A stretch of 64,000 nt of DNA, taken from positions 1,674,001-1,738,000 of the forward strand of contig NC_016599.1 in NCBI RefSeq assembly GCF_000236705.1, read 5' to 3'. The notes below the pieces were generated by a model. It did no database searches and had not been told where the DNA came from. It was given only the letters and a program-made list of their open reading frames with translations. This document shows positions 8,591-16,589 of the stretch, in pieces. The position numbers and the translations under genes were made by a program. Each line of letters opens with the position of its first letter. Positions within the stretch are counted from its first letter, which is position 1. The DNA comes from Owenweeksia hongkongensis DSM 17368 (lineage in GTDB: Bacteria > Bacteroidota > Bacteroidia > Flavobacteriales > Schleiferiaceae).

Positions 8591-10366
8591 ATGAAATATC
8601 TTTCCCTAGTAGCCTTACTTTTTAGCCTAAGCTTTAATAGCTTTTCGCAAACAATACCATTTGCTAAATTAAACACTCGTGGTACTGGCATTTTTGATGC
8701 CGGAGGTACAGAAATTGTAGCTTTTGATAAAAACAACAACTACGTTTATACCACTAATCGAAGCTTGAACCGCGTAGAGGTATATGATTACTCGGATGTA
8801 AGCAAACCCAAATTCTTACATTATCTTGATGTTTCTCCTTATGTAAGTACAATTACTGGTGTAGATGTGTACCTTCAGCAAGTAGCTGTAGTGGGATATA
8901 ATAATCCACAGTCACCAGGAAAACTTATGTTTTTTGATGAAAAAGGAACTCCTACGGGACAGTTTCCTGCTGGGGCAATGCCAAGCATGGTTACCTTTAG
9001 CATCTACGGAACATGGGTTTTAGTGGCCAACGAAGGTGAACCTAGTGATGACTATACTACTGATCCCGAAGGTTCTGTATCCATGCTAAACATTAGTAAT
9101 GGCGTAGCAAATACATCTCCATCTTCGGTGAAGTTTGTAAACTTCCAAGGGTTGGATACCACTGCTTATGACTACTTAATACACATCTATGGAAATAATG
9201 GCTTACAATTACCTTCTCAAGATTTGGAGCCTGAGCATATTGCCATAAACCCGGCTTCTACCAAGGCCTATGTTACACTTCAGGAAAATAATGCTGTAGC
9301 AGTAATTGACTTAGCTACAGCCACACTTGATACAGTACTTGCACTAGGCTACAAAGATTTTTCGGTTACAGGGCTAGATGCCAGCGACACGGAATCAGAT
9401 ATTGATATTAAACCCTACAATCGCCTATTTGGAATGTATCAGCCCGATGGAATAGCTTCTTACTCGGCAAATGGCAACATCTATTTTGCTACTGCAAATG
9501 AAGGTAAAGCGCGTGACTACTCTGCATACTCAGAACTCGCCAAGGTTACCGATTTCATTTTTGATGCGAACGCTTTTCCCAATTATGTCAATATATACCA
9601 AGACAGCGTATTAGGTAGGTTGGACATTACAAATACATTAGGAAATAATGATAATGATCTGTTTCAGGATTCACTATTCTGCTTTGGCGGACGTTCCTTC
9701 TCTATATGGGATGAAAATGGTCAATTAGTGTGGGATAGTGGAGATCAATTTGAGCAAATTACTGCACAGATGTTCCCCAATGAATTTAACTCTGACGATG
9801 ACGACAATAACTCTCGCAAAAGCACAAGTAATGAAAAAGGACCAGAGCCAGAGTCTATCGTTATTGGAGAAGTAGATGGCACGCCTTACGCCTTCATAAC
9901 TTTAAAGAAAATGGGAGGAATTATGATTTATGACATTTCTGACCCTACCAGCCCAAAATTTGAAATGTATGAGCTAAACCGTGACTTTAGTAAAGCTGCA
10001 AATAGTGCTGGAGCAGGAGATTTGGGACCTTCAAGTTTAGAGTTTATACCTGCTAACGTAAGCCCTACTGGTTTCGCTATGCTTTTGGTAGCCAATGAAG
10101 TGAGCGGTACTATAACTGCCTACGAAATGGGAATTGGCATTGGTATAGAAGAATATTACATGGTGGAAGATGAGGCCATTTTCCCAAATCCATCTACCGG
10201 GATTTTTAACACCACATATGAAGGAGATTATAAAGTATACAACATGGATGGAAAGTTGGTGAAAAGTATAACCAACCATACTGTAATTGATCTTAAAGAT
10301 CAGCCGGCCGGCATCTACATCATCAAAAATACAGAAGGCCAAGCCATAAAGGCCGTGAAGAAATAA
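8591..10366 (+). CDS. Choice-of-anchor I secreted protein, second copy, T9SS sorting domain
   Basis: 591 residues, colinear with the preceding gene over its whole length (shared blocks such as VANEGEPSDDYTTDPEG, ATANEGKARDYSAYSE, GGRSFSIWDENGQLVWDS), so the pair is a tandem duplication that has since diverged. Signal peptide ends SFSQ near residue 20. The C-terminal sorting domain has FPNPSTGIF and QPAGIYIIK and ends in KAVKK, as for type IX secretion cargo. It has its own leader and terminator, so the copies may be regulated separately. Function unknown beyond being a surface or secreted propeller-like protein. Confidence 0.85.
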   Translation: MKYLSLVALLFSLSFNSFSQTIPFAKLNTRGTGIFDAGGTEIVAFDKNNNYVYTTNRSLNRVEVYDYSDVSKPKFLHYLDVSPYVSTITGVDVYLQQVAVVGYNNPQSPGKLMFFDEKGTPTGQFPAGAMPSMVTFSIYGTWVLVANEGEPSDDYTTDPEGSVSMLNISNGVANTSPSSVKFVNFQGLDTTAYDYLIHIYGNNGLQLPSQDLEPEHIAINPASTKAYVTLQENNAVAVIDLATATLDTVLALGYKDFSVTGLDASDTESDIDIKPYNRLFGMYQPDGIASYSANGNIYFATANEGKARDYSAYSELAKVTDFIFDANAFPNYVNIYQDSVLGRLDITNTLGNNDNDLFQDSLFCFGGRSFSIWDENGQLVWDSGDQFEQITAQMFPNEFNSDDDDNNSRKSTSNEKGPEPESIVIGEVDGTPYAFITLKKMGGIMIYDISDPTSPKFEMYELNRDFSKAANSAGAGDLGPSSLEFIPANVSPTGFAMLLVANEVSGTITAYEMGIGIGIEEYYMVEDEAIFPNPSTGIFNTTYEGDYKVYNMDGKLVKSITNHTVIDLKDQPAGIYIIKNTEGQAIKAVKK

Positions 10367-10386
10367 AATGTCACAAACACACTCCC

Positions 10387-10416
10387 AAAGGCTGTCCATA
10401 TCGGGCAGCCTTTTTT
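10387..10416 (+). terminator. Rho-independent terminator
   Basis: AAAGGCTGTCC pairs with GGGCAGCCTTT, followed by a run of T. It separates the secreted protein gene from the DNA glycosylase gene, which starts only 12 nt later. Confidence 0.85.
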
Positions 10417-10427
10417 ATTTTAGCTAA

Positions 10428-11114
10428 ATGACAAAAGCCGAGCAAATCCTTGATTTCTATTCAAACCTCAATATTGATGTTTCTACGCTTCCGCTAAAAG
10501 TTGATGTGCTCAATCCTTACCAAAATCCTTCTCCCGAAATGGAAAAGGTACTTCACGAATTTTATCATAAATATTATGGAGACCATCACAAACGAGGATT
10601 GATTTTGGGTATAAACCCAGGAAGATTTGGAGCCGGAATCACTGGCATCCCATTTACTGATTCTTATCGCCTCAAAGAGTTTTGTGATATTGACTTCCCA
10701 ACTGACACCAGAGAAACTTCATCTGTGTTTGTTTATGATGTAATACAAGCATTTGGAGGTGCAAAAAAATTTTATAGCAATTGGTTTATTGGTGCCACAA
10801 GTCCGCTCGGATTCATCCATCAAAATTCCAAGGGCAATTGGGTAAACTACAATTATTACGATGACCCAAAACTTGAAAAAGCTGTTCGACCTTTTATCAT
10901 TGACAAGTTACAAGAACAACTAGAAATCTGTGGAAACCCAAGAAAATGTGTAGTACTCGGCACGGGTAAAAACTATAAATACCTTCAAAAGCTAAACAAG
11001 AAAATTCAACTGTTTGATGAAATTACTCCACTCGAGCATCCGCGCTACATTATGCAGTATAAGCTAAAAAGCAAGGAAAATTATGTAACAAAGTTTTTGG
11101 AAGCTTTGAGCTAA
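10428..11114 (+). CDS. Uracil-DNA glycosylase, SMUG2-type (DUF4918)
   Basis: 228 residues, no signal peptide, cytoplasmic. Motif 1 GINPGRFGAGITGIPF (about 62-77) closely parallels the SMUG-family GMNPGPFG motif, and the C-terminal EHPRYIMQY around 202-210 corresponds to the HPS/R loop that inserts into the DNA minor groove. The whole matches the SMUG2 group described in Pedobacter, which removes uracil (and some xanthine) from DNA to start base-excision repair. It is a single gene; its end is only 5 nt from the converging secreted protein gene. Confident as a UDG-superfamily enzyme; the substrate range is inferred. Confidence 0.85.
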   Translation: MTKAEQILDFYSNLNIDVSTLPLKVDVLNPYQNPSPEMEKVLHEFYHKYYGDHHKRGLILGINPGRFGAGITGIPFTDSYRLKEFCDIDFPTDTRETSSVFVYDVIQAFGGAKKFYSNWFIGATSPLGFIHQNSKGNWVNYNYYDDPKLEKAVRPFIIDKLQEQLEICGNPRKCVVLGTGKNYKYLQKLNKKIQLFDEITPLEHPRYIMQYKLKSKENYVTKFLEALS

Positions 11115-11119
11115 TTACT

Positions 11120-12598
11120 TTAGTTTTTTAATATCTTTTTAGAAACCCTCTTTCCTCTTGAATCTTGAAGAATTAATAAATAGGTACCCTGTACTAATTC
11201 ATCACATTTTTTATTGAATGGATACGCAAGCTCAAAGCGACTAATTAGATTACCTGAAACATCATACAGTCCTACCTGATACACCTCATGTTCATCCAAG
11301 CCGCTAAGTGCAAATCTGTCCTCTACTGGGTTAGGATAAATATTTACACTTTGCTCCCACATATAACTAAAGTCCTCAGAAGATATCGGACTATAATACC
11401 CAGTGCTATCCATGTGTATATAGTGCAAATCATTAAAAGAGCGGCTAATATCCTGAGTGGAGGAGTCGCGCAATGCAGAAATAATAGTAACCCCATTATC
11501 AGAGGTTCCCTCTGAAAACGTTGGTAGCATAAGTGTATTAGGTACCCTAACCGCTTTAGACCACTTAAGCTTCATATCTTCATCTATCCGGGTTACCAGC
11601 ATATTCCATTCCCCACCGTTATCCGCAACAGAGAGACCGGATGCAATTATGATATCACCATTTGTAGCAATTGAAACCGCATCCCTACTAAATATGTCCT
11701 CCCTTCCATCCTTGTCTCCTAAAACAACACTGGAATCTATTTTATTTCCTAAACTGTCAAACCGAAATACGCGAAGACCATAATGTGCATTGACAAAGTC
11801 AAAAGTGCTCCACTCGGCAACCAAATAGGTATATCCATTGGGGTGTGAAACAATGGACCCAGAATTTACCTCATCTAAAGTTGTATGATGAATAATGGTG
11901 TCAATCTTTGTAGCCAAAGACAAAGGATTGATGGAAAAATCAATTTCAAACTGCCCTCTCCAAATAAAGTAATTACCTACACCTTTAAAGGAACCGATAG
12001 GGCCAATGTGAAAACCATACAAACTATCTAGTATACTTTCCTTAAGTATACCATCCAATCCAAATACGCTCACTAATGTATTTATTGAACCTGTGAAAGT
12101 AGTTGACCTAATCATAAGGAGGCTATCTCCTAATACATCCATCGTTACATTGAAGTTATACACCCCCAAATCCCTTGTGATATCGTGTCTCCCTACAAGA
12201 TTTAGCAACGAATCATACACAAGTATTTCAGACTTCACCTGATTTCCAATTGTGTCGTATCTTTCCACATCACTTGTACGTGTTAAGCAGTATAAATAAC
12301 CGTTAGCCACACTCAAATTGGCTATAAAACGGAAGAAAGCAGAATCCAACGGAACCTTAACTGAATCTAATACATTGAGGCAATCATCTGTTTTTAGAAT
12401 ATAATTCTTTCTTGGCTGACTAATGCCCGGAGTATATCCGTCTGATTCAGCATACCCATGATACAGTGAGCCATTAAGAGACACTAACTCGGTGCTAAAA
12501 TGAAATAGGGGTGTCTGAATTGTTTGTTCACAATAATGCTGGGCAAACATTTCACAGTAACCAATTACCAAAATGAGTAAATATAAATATCGATGCAT
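11120..12598 (-). CDS. Secreted protein with T9SS C-terminal sorting domain
   Basis: 492 residues. Signal peptide of about 19 residues ending in MFAQ. The body has repeated short beta-blade-like segments (KLKWSKAVRV, RVFRFDSLGNK), suggesting a propeller, but I recognise no named domain. The C-terminal 75 residues are a type IX sorting domain with IYPNPVEDRFALSG, VGLYDVSGNLI and KKILKN. It is therefore probably exported through the outer membrane by the Por system. It stands alone between the converging glycosylase and the Rrf2 regulator gene. Function unknown. Confidence 0.8.
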   Translation of the reverse strand: MHRYLYLLILVIGYCEMFAQHYCEQTIQTPLFHFSTELVSLNGSLYHGYAESDGYTPGISQPRKNYILKTDDCLNVLDSVKVPLDSAFFRFIANLSVANGYLYCLTRTSDVERYDTIGNQVKSEILVYDSLLNLVGRHDITRDLGVYNFNVTMDVLGDSLLMIRSTTFTGSINTLVSVFGLDGILKESILDSLYGFHIGPIGSFKGVGNYFIWRGQFEIDFSINPLSLATKIDTIIHHTTLDEVNSGSIVSHPNGYTYLVAEWSTFDFVNAHYGLRVFRFDSLGNKIDSSVVLGDKDGREDIFSRDAVSIATNGDIIIASGLSVADNGGEWNMLVTRIDEDMKLKWSKAVRVPNTLMLPTFSEGTSDNGVTIISALRDSSTQDISRSFNDLHYIHMDSTGYYSPISSEDFSYMWEQSVNIYPNPVEDRFALSGLDEHEVYQVGLYDVSGNLISRFELAYPFNKKCDELVQGTYLLILQDSRGKRVSKKILKN

Positions 12599-12697
12599 TT
12601 TAAATAAAACTTAACGAATAATAACTAATAATTTTGTTGCATAATAATATCAATAATACAGAAATTAATAACTTCTTAACTATTTTAATTATTAGTT

Positions 12698-13147
12698 TTA
12701 TTTATGATTTGCAATCTTCCTATCCTCAGTATCAAGAATAGCCTGCAGCGTATTTTCCTTAAGAATTTCTACTGTTTTATTTCGGACTTCTAAGATAGCA
12801 TCGCGAATCCCACAGGTTTCCTCATCGCGGCACTCTTCGCACTTTTCATAATAATTATAAGTAACGCAAGGCAGCAATCCAATGGCTCCATCAAAAATGC
12901 GATAGACTTCGGCAAGATTTACTTCGGTAGCCGGCTTACGCAAATAATAGCCACCACCACGGCCCATTTTTGAACCAAGAATTCCATTGTTTTTAAGATC
13001 CAAAAGAATGGCCTCCAAAAACTTGCGTGGTATATGCTGTGCTTCAGAAATTTCAGCAATCTGCACCTTGCGATCAGGATCTACCTTCGCTTGACGAGCA
13101 AGGTATACCAAAGCGTTTATCGCGTATTTTGATCTTTTTGATAGCAT
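12698..13147 (-). CDS. Rrf2-family transcriptional regulator with a four-cysteine cluster
   Basis: 149 residues. N-terminal winged helix-turn-helix (about 1-75) with the Rrf2 hallmarks SKRSKYAINALVYLA and MGRGGGYYL. The dimerisation/sensor region has Cys94, Cys103, Cys106 and Cys112, spaced much as in Fe-S-binding members (IscR, NsrR, RirA), although IscR uses three cysteines. It may therefore sense iron-sulphur status, redox or NO. The gene is divergent from DNA polymerase IV across 130 nt, so it may regulate dinB, itself, or both. A CGAAAATA box (reverse of TATTTTCG) lies 9 nt upstream of the start. Confidence 0.88.
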   Translation of the reverse strand: MLSKRSKYAINALVYLARQAKVDPDRKVQIAEISEAQHIPRKFLEAILLDLKNNGILGSKMGRGGGYYLRKPATEVNLAEVYRIFDGAIGLLPCVTYNYYEKCEECRDEETCGIRDAILEVRNKTVEILKENTLQAILDTEDRKIANHK

Positions 13148-13251
13148 ATAGGGTGGCGAAAATACTGAATGTAAACATCAACCTAAGGGAATATTGGATA
13201 AGTAGTTTTAATATCCTGAAAATGAAACCTGAGCCCTGAATTTTCTATCCA

Positions 13252-13259
13252 TACCTTTG
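13252..13259 (+). promoter_or_regulatory. Probable -7 box (TAccTTTG) for dinB
   Basis: TACCTTTG matches the Bacteroidetes TAnnTTTG -7 element, 18 nt before the TTG start of dinB. No TTG -33 element is evident at the right distance, so it is a candidate only. Confidence 0.45.
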
Positions 13260-13277
13260 CGGAACTAATTCCCAAAC

Positions 13278-14363
13278 TTGATTCCCGAAGAGTACATCCG
13301 CAAAATAATCCATGTAGATATGGATGCTTTTTACGCTTCCGTAGAGCAGCGCGACAACCCAGAATTGATGGGCAAACCTGTGGCTGTGGGCGGCTCTAGA
13401 GAACGTGGAGTAGTAGCAGCCGCTAGCTATGAAGCGCGTAAATACGGGATACGATCTGCCATGGCTTCTTCCATTGCTTATCGCAAATGCCCTCACATCA
13501 TTTTTGTAAAACCTCACTTTGAAAAATACAAGGAGGTATCAAAGCAAATCAGGGAAATCTTTTTTGAATACACCGATTTGGTGGAGCCGCTTTCACTGGA
13601 TGAAGCTTATTTGGATGTAACCGAAAACAAGAAGGGAATTGCCACTGCCACCCGCATTGCCAAAGAAATCCGTCAGCGCATTTGGGAAGAAACCCAACTT
13701 TCCGCTTCTGCTGGAATTAGCATCAATAAGTTTGTGGCCAAAGTAGCATCAGACATCAACAAACCAAATGGCCAAAAAACCATAATGCCGGACGATGTGA
13801 TTCCCTTTTTAGAAAATTTACCCATCAAAAAATTTTACGGCATTGGTGAAAAGACAGCCGAAAAAATGAAAAAGCTTGGCATTCATTTTGGCCGCGACCT
13901 CAAGCAATGGGATTTACCACTTTTGGTAAGAGAGTTTGGAAAAAGCGGAACTCATTATTACAATATTGTCCGTGGCCTTCAAAAGAGTACAGTAAAACCT
14001 GACCGCATCCGAAAATCCATTGGAGCAGAACGTACTTTCTTTGATGACATTCACGCAGAAAGTGACCTGAAAGAAGAGCTTGAAAAAATTATGACCATTC
14101 TTCACAAAAGAATAGAAAGCTCGGAAGCCAGTGGAAAAACAGTTACACTAAAACTAAAAAGCTTTGACTTTGAGCAACACACCCGCAGCTTCACGTTTGA
14201 TCATTATATAAATTCTCAGGAAGAGATTTTTGACAAAATAATTCAGCTACTTTACCAGCCTTTCCCAGAAAAGCCGGTGCGACTTTTGGGAATTACACTT
14301 TCCAATCTCAAAAATGACGAAAGTGATAATTCGCAATCTGTGCAGTTAACTTTAGATTTTTAA
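13278..14363 (+). CDS. dinB: DNA polymerase IV (Y-family translesion polymerase)
   Basis: 361 residues, the usual length. The catalytic metal ligands are visible: Asp14 and Asp16 in HVDMDAFYAS, and Asp108-Glu109 in SLDEAYLD. The palm, fingers and thumb (with the helix-hairpin-helix KKFYGIGEKTAEKMKKLG at about 178-195) and the little-finger domain follow in order. The C-terminus ends VQLTLDF, a plausible beta-clamp-binding tail. It copies past damaged DNA with low fidelity. The start is a TTG at 13278: no in-frame ATG exists before Met15 inside the active-site motif. It is divergent from an Rrf2 regulator. Confidence 0.95.
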   Translation: MIPEEYIRKIIHVDMDAFYASVEQRDNPELMGKPVAVGGSRERGVVAAASYEARKYGIRSAMASSIAYRKCPHIIFVKPHFEKYKEVSKQIREIFFEYTDLVEPLSLDEAYLDVTENKKGIATATRIAKEIRQRIWEETQLSASAGISINKFVAKVASDINKPNGQKTIMPDDVIPFLENLPIKKFYGIGEKTAEKMKKLGIHFGRDLKQWDLPLLVREFGKSGTHYYNIVRGLQKSTVKPDRIRKSIGAERTFFDDIHAESDLKEELEKIMTILHKRIESSEASGKTVTLKLKSFDFEQHTRSFTFDHYINSQEEIFDKIIQLLYQPFPEKPVRLLGITLSNLKNDESDNSQSVQLTLDF

Positions 14364-14394
14364 AATATTTTAGAGGCTATCTAAACTTAGTTTC

Positions 14395-15528
14395 ATGCTG
14401 AAGTACCTCTATTTATTTTTTCTTTTGAATATTGCTATGCCAACCATTTTATTAGCACAGGATCAAAACATTCAAGTTCAGTTATCCTGGTGGACCGATA
14501 CTACAAATCATCCAGAGCTGAAGCCATTTGTGAACTTATACTCGAATTACATCAACTCCGCTCCTGACTCTATTTATGACAATCCCAATTGGAACAAACG
14601 GGAAAAAATTCTCTACAAAGATTTTGACCTGAGTCGGAACTCCATATTTCAAGGTACTTTAACAGCACAGGCAATTTTCAGCAGTTTTATTCCAGTCTTA
14701 TTGAAAATTGAAAAAAAGGATACCGTTTATCAACTCACCTCCCTTTTAAAAGCAAAAGCCCATTTAGGACCTCAATACACCTCTTACGACCCGTTGGCTA
14801 TAATGAAATATGCGGTGGTGAAAGAAAACGGAAAGTGGAAAATGGCCAATATATTACCTTATGAAACCTCCAACTGGAATAAATATCAACAGGACTATAT
14901 CACGTTTTACGCTCCCTCTGCTGATATAAATAATAAGCTTACAATCCAAAACAGTGTTAAGTTTTGCGACTCCATTTGTGATCATTACAACCTCAAAAAG
15001 CCAAGTCCATTTTCGGTATATACTGTAAATGGCACACATGAATTAGGACAATTGCTTGGCTACGAATACTACATTTATGGTAATGCTGAAGGCAAATCCA
15101 TCAACAACATTATATTAAGTGGCAATAGCAGCCCGTACTACCCGCATGAATTTGTTCATCAAATATGGCCTAAAAATGACAAGCGAAATCGCTTATTGGA
15201 TGAAGGTATAGCAACCTGGTTGGGTGGATCTATGAATCAAAACTATAAAGTCATATCCATGGACTTTTCATCTAGGGCTATTGAAAAAGTGGATGGGAAC
15301 TTTACAGATCTCTTAAAAGATCATACGCTTAGTTTTTATGCTCAAGGTGCCATTTTGTGCGACTTAATCCATCACTATTACGGAACAAAAAAACTGAAGC
15401 TCCTTTTAGAAAAAGACACTTCGGATGATGAAAAGCTCCTGCAAACAATCTTGGAAATCACAAAATGGGACCTTAGTACGTTTAACAAAAATTGGAAATG
15501 CTATCTAGAGAATATTTCAGATGGATAG
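14395..15528 (+). CDS. Secreted zincin-like metallopeptidase candidate
   Basis: 377 residues with a signal peptide (cleavage after LLAQ, about 22). The motif HEFVH at 251-255, followed by LLDEGIATWLG with Glu270, resembles the gluzincin active site (HExxH plus a downstream Glu in an EGxA helix, as in M1/M61 peptidases). The N-terminal half is an unassigned beta-rich domain, perhaps an SnoaL/NTF2-like or propeptide region (VVKENGKWKMANI). The gene follows dinB by 31 nt but is probably unrelated to it. Substrate unknown; I do not recognise a named family with certainty. Confidence 0.7.
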   Translation: MLKYLYLFFLLNIAMPTILLAQDQNIQVQLSWWTDTTNHPELKPFVNLYSNYINSAPDSIYDNPNWNKREKILYKDFDLSRNSIFQGTLTAQAIFSSFIPVLLKIEKKDTVYQLTSLLKAKAHLGPQYTSYDPLAIMKYAVVKENGKWKMANILPYETSNWNKYQQDYITFYAPSADINNKLTIQNSVKFCDSICDHYNLKKPSPFSVYTVNGTHELGQLLGYEYYIYGNAEGKSINNIILSGNSSPYYPHEFVHQIWPKNDKRNRLLDEGIATWLGGSMNQNYKVISMDFSSRAIEKVDGNFTDLLKDHTLSFYAQGAILCDLIHHYYGTKKLKLLLEKDTSDDEKLLQTILEITKWDLSTFNKNWKCYLENISDG

Positions 15529-15552
15529 CTCCACAGTAAGATTCATATACTT

Positions 15553-15560
15553 TAACTTTG
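15553..15560 (+). promoter_or_regulatory. Probable -7 box (TAacTTTG) for the DUF4197 gene
   Basis: TAACTTTG is a full match to TAnnTTTG and lies 17 nt before the ATG at 15578. The upstream gene ends at 15528, leaving just room for a separate promoter. No clear -33 TTG was seen. Confidence 0.45.
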
Positions 15561-15577
15561 TTTCAAAATCACAATTC

Positions 15578-16429
15578 ATGATAAAATTTGCCCGTCTAGC
15601 TGCAATTGCAGCTATTTCATTTTCATTTGCTTCTTGCGAAACTGCAGATGCTGTAAAAGATATATTAGACACTTCCCTTACGGATGAAGAGATTGTAGAT
15701 GGTCTAAAATCGGCACTTGCCGTGGGAACGGACACTTCTACCGCACAGCTTGGCACTGAAGACGGATATTACGCTGATCTTGCAGTAAAGCTTCTTTTAC
15801 CCACTGAGGTGCAAACCAGTATCGAGACCTTTAAATCAAAATCAATAAACCTTGGTTTTGTAACAGTTACAGGCGAAAATTTGTACGATGGCTACACTAA
15901 TACTGCCCTCGGCATCAATATCCCAGGCTTAAAAAGTAAAGAAGATGAACTTATAAAAGGAATAAACCGTGCGGCTGAAAGTGCAGCCTCCACAGCCGGC
16001 CCTATTTTTATTGATGCCATTACGGATATTACCATAGAAGACGGCTACGACATTCTGTTTGGTGGAGATTCCACTGCGGCCACCACTTACCTTCAAGGAA
16101 GAACACAAGCTACCTTGTTCAACAATTTTGAACCTAAAATTGATGCCGCTTTACAAGCTGTAAAAGTCGGTAACTCAAGTGTGGTGGATGAATATGAAGA
16201 TTTTATAACACAGTATAATGCCGTGCTAAATACTAGTGTTGGTATAGGTACAATTGGCTCCCTTATGGGAATCAATGCCATTGCCACCACTGACCTTTCT
16301 GCCTACAGCACTGAAAAAGGTTTGGATGGTTTATTCCTTAAAATATCTGAAGAAGAAGCTGACATTCGCAGTAATCCGCTGGCTCGTGTAAATGCTATTC
16401 TTCAAAAAGTTTTTGGGCAGTTAGACTAA
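15578..16429 (+). CDS. DUF4197 lipoprotein
   Basis: 283 residues from the ATG at 15578; the frame is open upstream to 15521, but the signal peptide (IKFARLAAIAAISFSFASC, Cys near 20) fixes this start. The mature part has the DUF4197 pattern: EEIVDGLKSALAVGTDTS, DGYYADLAVKLLLP, and a helical C-terminal half. DUF4197 proteins are predicted periplasmic or outer-membrane lipoproteins of unknown function, often single-copy and stable. It seems to be transcribed alone, ending before two hairpins at 16439-16508. Confidence 0.85.
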   Translation: MIKFARLAAIAAISFSFASCETADAVKDILDTSLTDEEIVDGLKSALAVGTDTSTAQLGTEDGYYADLAVKLLLPTEVQTSIETFKSKSINLGFVTVTGENLYDGYTNTALGINIPGLKSKEDELIKGINRAAESAASTAGPIFIDAITDITIEDGYDILFGGDSTAATTYLQGRTQATLFNNFEPKIDAALQAVKVGNSSVVDEYEDFITQYNAVLNTSVGIGTIGSLMGINAIATTDLSAYSTEKGLDGLFLKISEEEADIRSNPLARVNAILQKVFGQLD

Positions 16430-16438
16430 GCCTTAATT

Positions 16439-16508
16439 CCCCTTCAAAACTGAAGGGGTGGATTTCGCGCGGAGCATGTGAAAGACGGGGTAGTTTGTCC
16501 TCTACCCC
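16439..16508. repeat. Two adjacent perfect hairpins
   Basis: CCCCTTCA/TGAAGGGG (16439-16446 and 16451-16458, loop AAAC) and GGGGTAG/CTACCCC (16487-16493 and 16502-16508). Neither is followed by a T run, so they are not classical terminators. They may be a dispersed palindromic element or a processing/attenuation structure between the DUF4197 and ddl genes. Confidence 0.5.
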
Positions 16509-16558
16509 TAACGTTCTATTCATAAGACGAAAAACCTTTTTTCGGTTACTTTAAAATT

Positions 16559-16566
16559 TACCTTTG
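16559..16566 (+). promoter_or_regulatory. Probable -7 box (TAccTTTG) for ddl
   Basis: TACCTTTG lies 23 nt before the ddl start, a normal leader length for this phylum. No convincing -33 TTG. Confidence 0.45.
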
Positions 16567-16589
16567 CTTTCGTTTTTTTCAAATTTGCC

